From the NCBI GenBank assembly GCA_040289295.1, contig PSLA01000004.1, positions 44,686 through 108,685 on the forward strand: DNA of 64,000 nucleotides. The letters run 5' to 3'. Origin of the DNA: J051 sp040289295. Lineage in GTDB: Bacteria > Armatimonadota > Fimbriimonadia > Fimbriimonadales > ATM1. Both the position numbers and the translations under genes were made by a program. This document shows positions 43,146-51,111 of the stretch, one piece after another; position 1 is the first letter of the stretch; each line of letters starts with the position of its first letter. The notes beneath the pieces are model-generated. The model ran no database searches. It worked only from the letters and a program-made list of their open reading frames with translations, and was not told where the DNA came from.

Positions 43146-43676
43146 GTGAAGTTCCAGACCGCCGAGCCGTCGCCTGGTGATGTTGCTGGGCTCGTACCGG
43201 TGGGCCGCATCGTGGGGACGTTCGGGTTGCGAGGAGCCGTGAAGGTGCTGCCATTGACTACCTTCCCCGAACGCTTCGACAAAGGACGGCCCCTGCTCCT
43301 TCGCGGTGAACCGCGCGTTGTGCGACGGAGCGCCTGGCACAAAACGCTCGTGAGGGTCTGGCTGGAGGGGGTGGGGAGCCTCGAACAGGCCGCCGGGCTC
43401 GTCGGCGAACTGGTTTACGTACCAGAAGAGGATGTGCCACCTCTTACAGAGGGAGAGTACATGGTGCGGGATCTGATCGGGCTCCAGGTGTTCAATGAGC
43501 ATGGCAAGCCTCTCGGGGTGGTCGAGGAGGTCGTGCCGGCACCCGCTCACGACCTGTATCGTGTGGGCGAGGCCCTCATTCCTGCTGTTAAGGAGTTCGT
43601 CATCTCGATAGACCTCGAGAGGAGGCGCATGGTGATCCGCCCGATTCCAGGACTTTTCCCCGGCGATGAGGATTGA
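43146..43676 (+). CDS. rimM: Ribosome maturation factor RimM
   Basis: 176 residues from GTG 43146. N-terminal domain VPVGRIVGTFGLRGAVKVLPLTTFPERF, then the PRC-barrel domain LTEGEYMVRDLIGLQVFNEHGKPLGVVEEVVPAPAHDLYRV and IPAVKEFVISIDLERRRMVI. It binds S19 and helps mature the 30S head. It overlaps trmD by 11 nt, the standard order. A 16-residue leader before the family core could indicate a slightly later start. Confidence 0.95.
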   Translation: MKFQTAEPSPGDVAGLVPVGRIVGTFGLRGAVKVLPLTTFPERFDKGRPLLLRGEPRVVRRSAWHKTLVRVWLEGVGSLEQAAGLVGELVYVPEEDVPPLTEGEYMVRDLIGLQVFNEHGKPLGVVEEVVPAPAHDLYRVGEALIPAVKEFVISIDLERRRMVIRPIPGLFPGDED

Positions 43677-44382
43677 CTTCGTAACGCTGTTCCCGGATGC
43701 GGTGCTGAACTGGACGCGTTTCAGCATCCTCGGTCGAGCAGAAGAGGCGGGGCTCGTCCAGTTCGGCGCAGTGAACCCACGCGAGTTCGCAACGGATGCC
43801 CGCCGAACGGTCGATGACGAACCTTATGGTGGCGGGCCTGGGATGGTGATGAAACCAGACGTGCTCGGCCAAGCGCTCGATTCGGTCGCAACCGAGACAT
43901 CAACGGTAGTGTTCACGGACCCGTCAGGGGAGCTGTTTCGGCAGGAACATGCCGAGGCGTTGTCGCACGCAGAACACCTTGTCCTCGTTTGCGGACACTA
44001 CGAGGGAATCGATCACCGTGTTGTAGAAGAGTATGCACAAGCGATCTTTTCGATCGGCGATTTCGTGCTAACCGGCGGCGAGCTGCCCGCCGCCGTGATT
44101 GCGGACGCAGTGGTCCGCCTTCTGCCAGGGGTGCTCGGTGCGGCAGAGTCACTGGAGGAGGACTCATTCGCTGATGGCCTACTAACGTACCCGCAGTTCA
44201 CGCGCCCTCCAGTCTGGCGCGAACGCGAGGTACCGGAAGTCTTGCTCAGCGGCGACCACGAGGCGATTCGCCGTTGGCGGCGTCGGCAGCGGCTGATTAG
44301 GACGCGCGAGCGTAGGCCTGACCTCTTTGCCCGCGCGCGCCTCTCCCAGGAAGACATACGGCTCCTCGAGAGCGAGCGGTAG
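43666..44382 (+). CDS. trmD: tRNA (guanine-N1)-methyltransferase
   Basis: 238 residues. RIDFVTLFPDAVLNWTRFSILGRAEEAG at the start, DDEPYGGGPGMVMKP, LVCGHYEGIDHRVVEEYAQAIFSIGDFVLTGGELPAAVIADAVVRLLPG (the trefoil-knot SAM site) and FTRPPVWREREVPEVLLSGDHEAI. It methylates G37 of tRNAs reading CNN codons, preventing frameshifts. Followed one nt later by a signal peptidase gene, replacing rplS in this position. Confidence 0.98.
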   Translation: MRIDFVTLFPDAVLNWTRFSILGRAEEAGLVQFGAVNPREFATDARRTVDDEPYGGGPGMVMKPDVLGQALDSVATETSTVVFTDPSGELFRQEHAEALSHAEHLVLVCGHYEGIDHRVVEEYAQAIFSIGDFVLTGGELPAAVIADAVVRLLPGVLGAAESLEEDSFADGLLTYPQFTRPPVWREREVPEVLLSGDHEAIRRWRRRQRLIRTRERRPDLFARARLSQEDIRLLESER

Positions 44383-44383
44383 A

Positions 44384-45220
44384 ATGCCGGTCTTGATGAA
44401 CTTCTTCCTTGCGCAGGCGCAGCAGCCGAGCACGAGCGTGATCGAGAAGCTGGCCCGCACTCCTCTCCACGAGATCGTTTGGTTCGCCGCCATATGCACC
44501 GTTTTGCGCATAGCCGCGGTGGCGTTGATGCCTCGCGTGTCCGAATCGCATACCACCGGCAGGGTTCTGCTACGCATCCTGCACGACGCGTCGGATGCCC
44601 TGATCTATGCGGCGATCGTCGTGTTCTTACTTCTGCGGCCGTATGTGTTGCAGACGTTCCAGATTCCCAGTGAGTCCATGGTGCCAACGCTCAAGGTGAA
44701 CGACTGGCTAATCGTGAACAAGTTCGCATACCGCATCGGCGACCCGAAGTTCGGCGATATCGTCGTCTTCAAGCCTCCCAAGCGCGCGCTCGCGCCGTGG
44801 CAGCCGCCTGACCAGGACTTCGTTAAGAGGCTGATCGGCGAACCGGGTGACCTAATAGAGATCCGAAACAGCGTGCTCTATCGGAACGGCAAGGAGGTCC
44901 CGGAACCGTATCTTAACGAGAAAGCCATAGGCGACTTCAAGTTGGTCAAATACCACGGCGAGCTGATCCCGATCGTGCGATTCGGCACCGGCGGAGTTCC
45001 ACAGGACAGCCTTTACGTTGACAAGGTGCCCCCGCGCGAGATGGGTACCGTGTGGGACCTACCATCGGAGCGAATCCCCGATGGGTATTACTTGATGATG
45101 GGCGACAACCGGAACTGGTCTGCCGACGGCAGAGTCTGGGGACTCGTTCCGCGTCGCCAGATTGTCGGCCGCGCGTGGTTCATCCTGTTCCCGCTTTCGC
45201 GGATGGGCTCCCCACACTGA
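44384..45220 (+). CDS. lepB: Signal peptidase I (first of two)
   Basis: 278 residues from ATG 44384, one nt after trmD. Transmembrane anchors surround WFAAICTVLRIAAVALM and IYAAIVVFLLLRPYV. Catalytic Ser is S98 in IPSESMVPTL and the general-base Lys K148 in DFVKRLIGEPGDLIEI; the box GDNRNWSADGRVWGLV follows. It removes signal peptides on the periplasmic side of the membrane. A second ATG (44396) is possible. It is a tandem paralogue of the next gene, both sharing the AGDFKLVKYxG segment style. Confidence 0.96.
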   Translation: MPVLMNFFLAQAQQPSTSVIEKLARTPLHEIVWFAAICTVLRIAAVALMPRVSESHTTGRVLLRILHDASDALIYAAIVVFLLLRPYVLQTFQIPSESMVPTLKVNDWLIVNKFAYRIGDPKFGDIVVFKPPKRALAPWQPPDQDFVKRLIGEPGDLIEIRNSVLYRNGKEVPEPYLNEKAIGDFKLVKYHGELIPIVRFGTGGVPQDSLYVDKVPPREMGTVWDLPSERIPDGYYLMMGDNRNWSADGRVWGLVPRRQIVGRAWFILFPLSRMGSPH

Positions 45221-45253
45221 CTGGTGGGCGTGCCGCGCCCGGCCAAGTGAGTG

Positions 45254-46228
45254 ATGAACGAATCGGTGCTTCTCAGTCAAGTGCAGAGCGAAGGGCTGAG
45301 CGGCCTGCTTCAGTCGCTCTCGAACGCTTCGGCGCAGCAAGTCGTTATGTTCGCGGCGTTCTGCACAGTTGCGCGGATTGCGGCTCTGACCCTGCTGCTG
45401 CGCAACCAAAAGCCAAGGCCGTGGTGGGCTACCCTACCAGCGTGGTCGCCTGGGGCGCTTGTCGTCGTAGTTGGCGTTGGAGCATTGCTCGGCGGCTGGA
45501 GATGGGTAGGTACCAGCGTCTTCGCTATCGGGATTTACCTGCTTCTCCGCTCACGCAAATCGGTTTCGTTTCCGTGGCTCCGAGCTGCGCATGATATTCT
45601 CGAGGGTTTGCAGTACGCCGCCGTTGTGGTGTTCCTGCTGATTCGCCCGTTCTTGGTCCAAACCTTTGAGATCCCCTCGCCCTCCATGGAGCCTACGCTT
45701 CGCGTCGGGGACTACGTTCTCGTCGACAAAGCGTCTTATCGGTTGCGTGAGCCGCGTGCAGGCGAGGTCGTGGTTTTCGATGCGCCTATCGAGGCTTCGA
45801 CCGTCTCTGGAGGCCCCCCCGGTATGTACGTGAAGCGCCTCATCGCAGGACCGGGTGACGTTGTGGAGGTAGTTGCCGGGATCCTTTACCGAAACGGCGT
45901 CCCCCTGCATGAGCCGTATATAGCCGAGGAGGGCTTCGGTGACTTCAAACTGGTCAAATATAACGGAAGGGTTTTGCCCATTCTGCGCGACCGTCTAGGG
46001 CAGTTTCCGAGCGGCACCCTGTATCTCGAAACCGTCCCGCCGAAGGACCTCTTCAGAGTCTGGGACCTGCCCGCCGAACCGCTGCCGGCGGGCACCTATT
46101 TAGCGCTTGGAGATAACCGGAACAACTCGATGGACAGCCGCTACTGGGGTCTTGTAGATCGCCACGCAATCGTCGGGCGCGCATGGATCGTATTCTTCCC
46201 GCTCACGCGATGGAGCATCGTCCGCTAA
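45254..46228 (+). CDS. lepB: Signal peptidase I (second of two)
   Basis: 324 residues from ATG 45254 (an adjacent GTG at 45251 is possible). It has more N-terminal membrane helices (MFAAFCTVARIAALTLLL, GALVVVVGVGALLGGW) than the first copy, then the catalytic FEIPSPSMEPTLRVGDYVLVDK (Ser) and YVKRLIAGPGDVVEV (Lys), and GDNRNNSMDSRYWGLVDRHAIVGRAW. Clear similarity with the preceding gene (EGFGDFKLVKYNGRVLPI against KAIGDFKLVKYHGELIPI) shows a tandem duplication. Separate substrate sets are possible in a genome rich in exported proteins. Confidence 0.95.
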   Translation: MNESVLLSQVQSEGLSGLLQSLSNASAQQVVMFAAFCTVARIAALTLLLRNQKPRPWWATLPAWSPGALVVVVGVGALLGGWRWVGTSVFAIGIYLLLRSRKSVSFPWLRAAHDILEGLQYAAVVVFLLIRPFLVQTFEIPSPSMEPTLRVGDYVLVDKASYRLREPRAGEVVVFDAPIEASTVSGGPPGMYVKRLIAGPGDVVEVVAGILYRNGVPLHEPYIAEEGFGDFKLVKYNGRVLPILRDRLGQFPSGTLYLETVPPKDLFRVWDLPAEPLPAGTYLALGDNRNNSMDSRYWGLVDRHAIVGRAWIVFFPLTRWSIVR

Positions 46229-46243
46229 AATGCGTCTTTACGG

Positions 46244-46249
46244 TATACT
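46244..46249 (+). promoter_or_regulatory. -10 box of hrcA
   Basis: TATACT 12 nt before the ATG at 46262, giving at most a very short leader. No CIRCE inverted repeat was found nearby. Confidence 0.45.
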
Positions 46250-46261
46250 TTTCATTTTACC

Positions 46262-47338
46262 ATGAAGTTGGAACCTTCCGAAGGCGACCTCACACTGCGC
46301 AAGCAGCAGATTCTTCGCGCCGTCGTCATTGAGCACGTGAACTCCGCGGAGCCGGTCGGCAGCGAAGTCGTGGCGCGCAGCTATCGGCTTGGCATCGGGC
46401 CCGCGACGGTTCGAAACGAAATGGCGGAAATGTCGGAACGCGGCTTCCTTGAACAGCCGCACACTTCCTCCGGGCGCATCCCTTCCGACACCGGCTATCG
46501 CTTCTTTGTGGACAGGCTGGCGAAGCCCCAGGTCCGTCCGGAGAAGGCGCGCATCGTGAAGGGTCTGTCGCGGCTTCAGGCGGAACTCGGCGAACTGCTG
46601 CGCGAGACGTGCCGGTGTCTCGCCCGCCTCACGCAATACGTTTCTGTCGCGGTCACAGCAGGTGAGCGGTCGCTGACGGTGAAGCAGGTGTCCCTCACAA
46701 GCCTTTCGCCAGAGCGCGCGCTGCTCATCCTCGTTCTAAGTAGCGGAGCTATTGAGAACCGCATCGTGTCCGCTTCGCCGGATGTAACGTTGCGCGAACT
46801 GCACTCCGTTGCGACGTCGCTGAACCAAGCGTGCGAGGGGCGGAGCCTCTATCAGATTGGCCGCTCCACAGCGCTGGACGTCAGTCACTTGTCAGGCCCG
46901 GCGGCAAGATTGGCTCAAGAAGCTTGGCAGGAGTTGCGCGCCGTCGCCAAAACCTCGACCGCGGGTCGCGCGTTCGCCGAAGGCACGGCGATGCTGCTCG
47001 CCCATCCAGAATTTCAGCGCGACTACGAACTGCTCAGGGGGCTGGTCCAAATCATGGACGACCCTGCGGTACTTGCTGCGCTTATAGAGCGCACGGCTGA
47101 CGGCCAGGAGCGCGCCACTGCCACTCGGCCGACCGCGCTCGTTCGCATCGGGCGCGAGAACCCTCACGAAGTACTGCAGCGTCTTGCCGTTGTCGCGAGT
47201 CGCTTCCACGCCGCGGAAGAGGAAGCTGGCACGATCGCCGTTATCGGACCGACGCGCATGCGCTACACCGAGACGATTCCGCTCGTGGAGACTGCCGCGG
47301 GCGCCCTGTCCGACGCGCTCACGCGCCTGATGCGTTAA
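46262..47338 (+). CDS. hrcA: Heat-inducible transcription repressor HrcA
   Basis: 358 residues. N-terminal winged helix LRKQQILRAVVIEHVNSAEPVGSEVVARSYRLGIGPATVRNEMAEMSERGFLEQPHTSSGRIPSDTGYRFFVD is diagnostic, and the C-terminal domain has the FHAAEEEAGTIAVIGPTRMRYTETIPLVE signature. HrcA represses groE/dnaK through the CIRCE element and is folded by GroEL. Here it is not next to grpE-dnaK-dnaJ and no CIRCE was seen in the window. Its stop shares bases (TTAA, 47335-47338) with the opposing gene. Confidence 0.97.
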   Translation: MKLEPSEGDLTLRKQQILRAVVIEHVNSAEPVGSEVVARSYRLGIGPATVRNEMAEMSERGFLEQPHTSSGRIPSDTGYRFFVDRLAKPQVRPEKARIVKGLSRLQAELGELLRETCRCLARLTQYVSVAVTAGERSLTVKQVSLTSLSPERALLILVLSSGAIENRIVSASPDVTLRELHSVATSLNQACEGRSLYQIGRSTALDVSHLSGPAARLAQEAWQELRAVAKTSTAGRAFAEGTAMLLAHPEFQRDYELLRGLVQIMDDPAVLAALIERTADGQERATATRPTALVRIGRENPHEVLQRLAVVASRFHAAEEEAGTIAVIGPTRMRYTETIPLVETAAGALSDALTRLMR

Positions 47339-48039
47339 AGCTTAAACGCAGAATCGGCGATTCCGGTGTTCGCCTTGACAGCCTTGAAGATGCTCACGCC
47401 GGCAGTCTTGCCCTCGGCGTTCTGAACCGTCAGCCGAGTTGGGAACCAAACGCCGTTGCTCTGCACAGGGTTGTCGTAAAGAAACGTCGCAACGAGGACG
47501 CCCTTCTGGTTGTACCACATTCTCTTCGTGACGAATTTCTTCGCGGGGTCAACCCAGATGCGGAAGCGAGTCGTGTCGCCGCTGTACTGGTAGGTAACAT
47601 CGAAAACATACTGGTCGTCGCGGTCGGTGCGAACATATGTCCCCTTCACGAACGACCGCTGCATGCCCGAGGTGATCACGCCGAAGTCAAGCAGCGTTTG
47701 CCACTTACCCGGCTCCTTACGCACGTCCTCGTTCGTCCGTCGAATGCCGAGCCGAGGCACCGAGAAGGACTTGAAGCCCTCGTTCACAATGTAAATGTAG
47801 CGCTCGCGGTTAATATACGAAATTAGGCGAATCTTAAGCGGGTCCTTGTATTGCACCTCAACCATGTCCGCCTCGTAGCCCGCGGCGAAATCCTTGTTGA
47901 TTTTCCGCAATTCAGAGCGGTTCGCGGTCTCAACGTCCACCGTGAACGAAATGTCCCGCAGCGCGGTTTGAACGGCGTCAGAGAACGTGGGCGCGGCGGC
48001 GCCCACGGCGAAGGCAGCGGCGATCATCGTAAGTCCCAT
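47335..48039 (-). CDS. LolA/RseB-fold secreted protein
   Basis: 234 residues from the ATG at 48039 with AAAGGTG upstream. Signal peptide (MGLTMIAAAFAVGAAAPTFS), then a beta half-barrel-like domain: FTVDVETANRSELRKINKDFAAGYEADMVEVQYKDPLKIRL, FDVTYQYSGDTTRFRIWVDPAKKFVTKRMWYN, PTRLTVQNAEGKTAG. It resembles lipoprotein-carrier or MucB/RseB domains and is the second such gene in the window. Substrate unknown. Confidence 0.72.
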   Translation of the reverse strand: MGLTMIAAAFAVGAAAPTFSDAVQTALRDISFTVDVETANRSELRKINKDFAAGYEADMVEVQYKDPLKIRLISYINRERYIYIVNEGFKSFSVPRLGIRRTNEDVRKEPGKWQTLLDFGVITSGMQRSFVKGTYVRTDRDDQYVFDVTYQYSGDTTRFRIWVDPAKKFVTKRMWYNQKGVLVATFLYDNPVQSNGVWFPTRLTVQNAEGKTAGVSIFKAVKANTGIADSAFKL

Positions 48040-48227
48040 CACCTTTACTGTACGTTCGGCAGCCGGAAATGTTTCGACACCCCACATTCCTTATGGTAGG
48101 CGTGGCTCAGTCTTGACAAAAACGGACAGGCTTCGATCGTACTATTTCCCTCCTTAGTAGCCCTGGCCGACCGCCTGCATACATCACCACTTTGTAGCGT
48201 GGCAGCACAACCGCGTCAAACGTCAGA

Positions 48228-49772
48228 ATGAGTGGGATGACACGCCTTCGCGCAGTGCTTTCGTGCTCGCCCTCTCTCATTGCGGCGACTGCTTGTGGGG
48301 CGACGTATACCGTTCATCCGTTACCTCAGCAGAACGGAGTCGAGGTTACAATCTCGGTGTCGCGACCTTCCACGCAGTTCCGGATGCCCGCGTGGGCGCC
48401 CGGCGATTATCGCATCGTTAACTTCGGCACGAACCTGGCCGACGTCCGGTTCTTTCGCGGCGGATCGCCCCTGCCCTCAGAGAAGGCCCCCCAGGATCCA
48501 AACCTCTGGCGCGTTCCTGAGGGCGCAGATCAGGTCCGATACGTGGTCCAGGGCGTCAGAAGCGGCATCTTCAGCGAGAACCTGCGGGTCTCGTCGCGAG
48601 AGATGTTTGTGCAATGGCCTGCAGTGCTCGGCTGGTTCGATGGGCATTCGAACGAGGAGCACACGCTACGGGTGCAGGCGCTGACCCCTGATTCGAGGGT
48701 CGAAGTCGCGTTGCGCCGTGTGCCCGAGGCGGACAGCGGCTACTTCGTGTTCGCGGCAACCGACTATGACTCCTTGATTGACGCGCCGCTGGTCATGGGG
48801 CCCGACATTCGCGTCCACTCGTTCATCGTCGGTGGGAAGGCTCATGCCGTCGTGGGCTTCGGGAGAAACGTTCCGACCGACCTATCGCAGTATGGCGCGC
48901 TTTGCTCGCGCATCGCCGCTTCGGCATTGGGGTTGATGGGCGAGTTGCCATACGAGCGGTACCTGTTTCTGATTGACTTCAACGGTCCGGGCGGCGGCCT
49001 CGAGCACATGAACAGCGCGCGCCTCGCCATCCCGTCGGGCGCGCCTCCCAAAGCGATGGCGGGCTTTCTCGCACACGAGTTCTTTCATCTCTACAACGTG
49101 AAGCGCATCCGCCCGAAACCACTTGGGCCATTCGACTACACAAAGCCCGCCGTAACCGGCTCGTTATGGTGGCTGGAAGGCGTCACCGACTACTACGCCG
49201 AGGTGCTGCTCCTCCGTGCGGGCATCATAACTCCGGAAGAGTTCCTTAGTGAAATAGGACGCGCGTTGAACATTGCGCGTCGCTCGCGAAGCGTGTCCCT
49301 CGACGAATCCTCGCGAAGGGTGTGGGAGGCGAACAACTCGGCTGGATACGGGATCAACTACTACTCCGGCGGCAAAGCGGTCGGCGCACTCCTCGACCTT
49401 GCGATTCGCGCGGCGACGGACGGCGCGCGCTCGCTCGATAACGTTCTCCTCGCGCTCTACAAGGAGACGGGAGGCGCCAAGCCAGGGTTCGCGGAAGGCA
49501 GGATCCGCGAGCTCTGCGTCCAGTTCGGCGGCCCGAGCGTCGGAGAGGTTTACGACCGGTGCGTCATGCAGGCTGTGCCTCTGCCCCTCGACGACATATT
49601 GTCGAAGGTGGGGCTGGAATTCAGCAGCCGGCTGTCACGTGCCCCGGGCGTAAACGCCAGTGCTGCCGCGCTGCTTGAGGCGTGGCTGGCGGCGGATGGC
49701 TCGCGGGGACGCTCGCCCTCCCTGCTTTCAACCTTCAGAGGGAGCGTGAGTGTCTCGCGAACATCCCTTTGA
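48228..49772 (+). CDS. M61 family metallopeptidase, no C-terminal PDZ
   Basis: 514 residues. A N-terminal beta domain with VSRPSTQFRMPAWAPGDYRIVNFGTNL, zinc site H283-EFFH287 (LAHEFFHLYNVKRIRP) and Glu in WWLEGVTDYYAEVLL, typical of glycyl-aminopeptidase-like M61. Most M61 members are about 600 residues with a C-terminal PDZ domain; here the chain ends shortly after VGEVYDRCV...PLPLDDILSKVGLEF, where PDZ would start, so the PDZ is lost or severely shortened. Start could be the ATG at 48237. Signal-like N-terminus, so probably exported. Confidence 0.9.
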   Translation: MSGMTRLRAVLSCSPSLIAATACGATYTVHPLPQQNGVEVTISVSRPSTQFRMPAWAPGDYRIVNFGTNLADVRFFRGGSPLPSEKAPQDPNLWRVPEGADQVRYVVQGVRSGIFSENLRVSSREMFVQWPAVLGWFDGHSNEEHTLRVQALTPDSRVEVALRRVPEADSGYFVFAATDYDSLIDAPLVMGPDIRVHSFIVGGKAHAVVGFGRNVPTDLSQYGALCSRIAASALGLMGELPYERYLFLIDFNGPGGGLEHMNSARLAIPSGAPPKAMAGFLAHEFFHLYNVKRIRPKPLGPFDYTKPAVTGSLWWLEGVTDYYAEVLLLRAGIITPEEFLSEIGRALNIARRSRSVSLDESSRRVWEANNSAGYGINYYSGGKAVGALLDLAIRAATDGARSLDNVLLALYKETGGAKPGFAEGRIRELCVQFGGPSVGEVYDRCVMQAVPLPLDDILSKVGLEFSSRLSRAPGVNASAAALLEAWLAADGSRGRSPSLLSTFRGSVSVSRTSL

Positions 49773-49774
49773 AT

Positions 49775-50578
49775 CTATCTGCCGCCACGACGGAACTCGA
49801 TGAGCTTCAGCTCGCTTCTGGCCGTGGTGTTTTGCCCTCTGGCCTTTACGGAAAAATGTGCTTGTACGATCACTCCCGTCTCAAGGTCGTACCATACCAC
49901 GCCGGGTTGCTCAACCTCAAGCACGGACGAATCCTCGGGTCGAGATTCGATTTTGATGGTCCGCCACTTCCCCAGTTTCTCGACCTTTCCGACCGTGTGC
50001 ACCATCTTCGGAAGCATGTCGTTGAACTGGGATGCAGGGTCGAGCGGGTTTGTGACGTTCTTGATCTCCGTCGTCCAGGTGTCGCCTTCGCGGACGGCGC
50101 CTTCGGGGAGAACGCCGGTGGCTGCTGCGTCACCGTCGATAGAGCGGTACCGGTCGTCGAGCCGCAACGTTTGCTTCTGCGGGAAGTTGTCGCGTCGCAT
50201 GCTCTCGATTCTCTCCTCCTGCCCTTCGTACGCGCCCGTGGCGGTCACCTTGTAGACCGGCGTTTCATACGTTCGTTCGATCGTGTACACGCTGTTGGTC
50301 ACTTCCGTTACCCGATCCAGGAAGCGGACGGCCATCTCCACCGTAACGGTTCCCTCTTCCTCGTTGGAGCCGGGTACGACCGCCTTTCTTGTGGTGTCGA
50401 GCGAGTGCATCTCGTACACCAGCTCGTCGCCTTCGCGAAGTTTGAGACGAACGGTATACGCCCCTGCTAGGTCGACGATTGGCTCGGGCTTGTAGAGTTC
50501 AGTCTCGAGAGACGTGTCCCTCGTACCACAAGCCGCGAAAAGCGGCACAAGCAAGCAGAGCGGCGCAAGACGATTCAC
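49775..50578 (-). CDS. DUF6263-like lipoprotein (paralogue of the gene at 1671)
   Basis: 267 residues from GTG 50578 with GAGGTG upstream; the open frame reaches 50671 without support. Lipobox FAAC at about residues 14-17 (LAPLCLLVPLFAACG). The mature part is beta-rich: TVRLKLREGDELVYEMHSLDTTRK, PEGAVREGDTWTTEIKN, ending SELKLIEFRR. Layout and several segments parallel the lipoprotein at 1671-2570. Outer-membrane or periplasmic location is likely; role unknown. Confidence 0.78.
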   Translation of the reverse strand: MNRLAPLCLLVPLFAACGTRDTSLETELYKPEPIVDLAGAYTVRLKLREGDELVYEMHSLDTTRKAVVPGSNEEEGTVTVEMAVRFLDRVTEVTNSVYTIERTYETPVYKVTATGAYEGQEERIESMRRDNFPQKQTLRLDDRYRSIDGDAAATGVLPEGAVREGDTWTTEIKNVTNPLDPASQFNDMLPKMVHTVGKVEKLGKWRTIKIESRPEDSSVLEVEQPGVVWYDLETGVIVQAHFSVKARGQNTTARSELKLIEFRRGGR

Positions 50579-50639
50579 GAGCCTGTTATACACCTCGGGG
50601 CGGTTGTCGCGTTGCCGCCAACGGGTAGGATGGGTGGCC

Positions 50640-51110
50640 ATGAATCTAGTCGAAGGGCTGATCGAGGTCACTCAGGAGGCGGTGGACGACCTCTTTCGCT
50701 ATGCGCGCTCGATGCCCGAAGAGTGGCTGGAGTTTCAGCCTGGCGGCAAAGCGCGGACCGTGATGAGTATGCTACGAGAGTGCGCCGGGCTTCCGGCGAT
50801 GATTGAAGCACACCTTCGTGAGCGGCCAAGCGAGCCGATGCTCGAGGCACAGGTGGCCGCACTCTGGGCGCCCGCGAAGGCGTGCCGCACCATTGACGAA
50901 TGCGAGGCGCTATCCCGCCAGAACAGCGAGCGACTCTACACCGCGATGCGTGAAGCGGACCTAACTGACCTGCATGCGCGGGTGATGATGCCCTGGGGAA
51001 AGGAGTTCACCCTACTGCAGCTGCTGTTCGACCACTATTGGAACCTAACATATCACCTGGGGCAGGTGGGGCTTGTGCAGCTCATGCACGGTGACGACTC
51101 GTACCACTAA
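50640..51110 (+). CDS. DinB superfamily protein
   Basis: 156 residues from ATG 50640; a TAGGAT eight nt upstream may be a -10. The chain is a helical bundle beginning NLVEGLIEVTQEAVDDLFRYARSMPEEWLEFQPGGKARTV with the typical late motif LLFDHYWNLTYHLGQVGLVQLMHGD, whose His residues belong to the metal site of DinB proteins. Related enzymes act in thiol-dependent or detoxification reactions; this one cannot be assigned further. Confidence 0.85.
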   Translation: MNLVEGLIEVTQEAVDDLFRYARSMPEEWLEFQPGGKARTVMSMLRECAGLPAMIEAHLRERPSEPMLEAQVAALWAPAKACRTIDECEALSRQNSERLYTAMREADLTDLHARVMMPWGKEFTLLQLLFDHYWNLTYHLGQVGLVQLMHGDDSYH

Positions 51111-51111
51111 G

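Noticed and set aside
46230..46262. CIRCE operator at hrcA
   Set aside because: The TTAGCACTC/GAGTGCTAA inverted repeat is absent; only a TATACT box is found.
48113..48145. Sigma-70 promoter TTGACA...TACTAT before the M61 gene
   Set aside because: The spacer is 21 nt, too long for a standard promoter, and nothing better is nearby.
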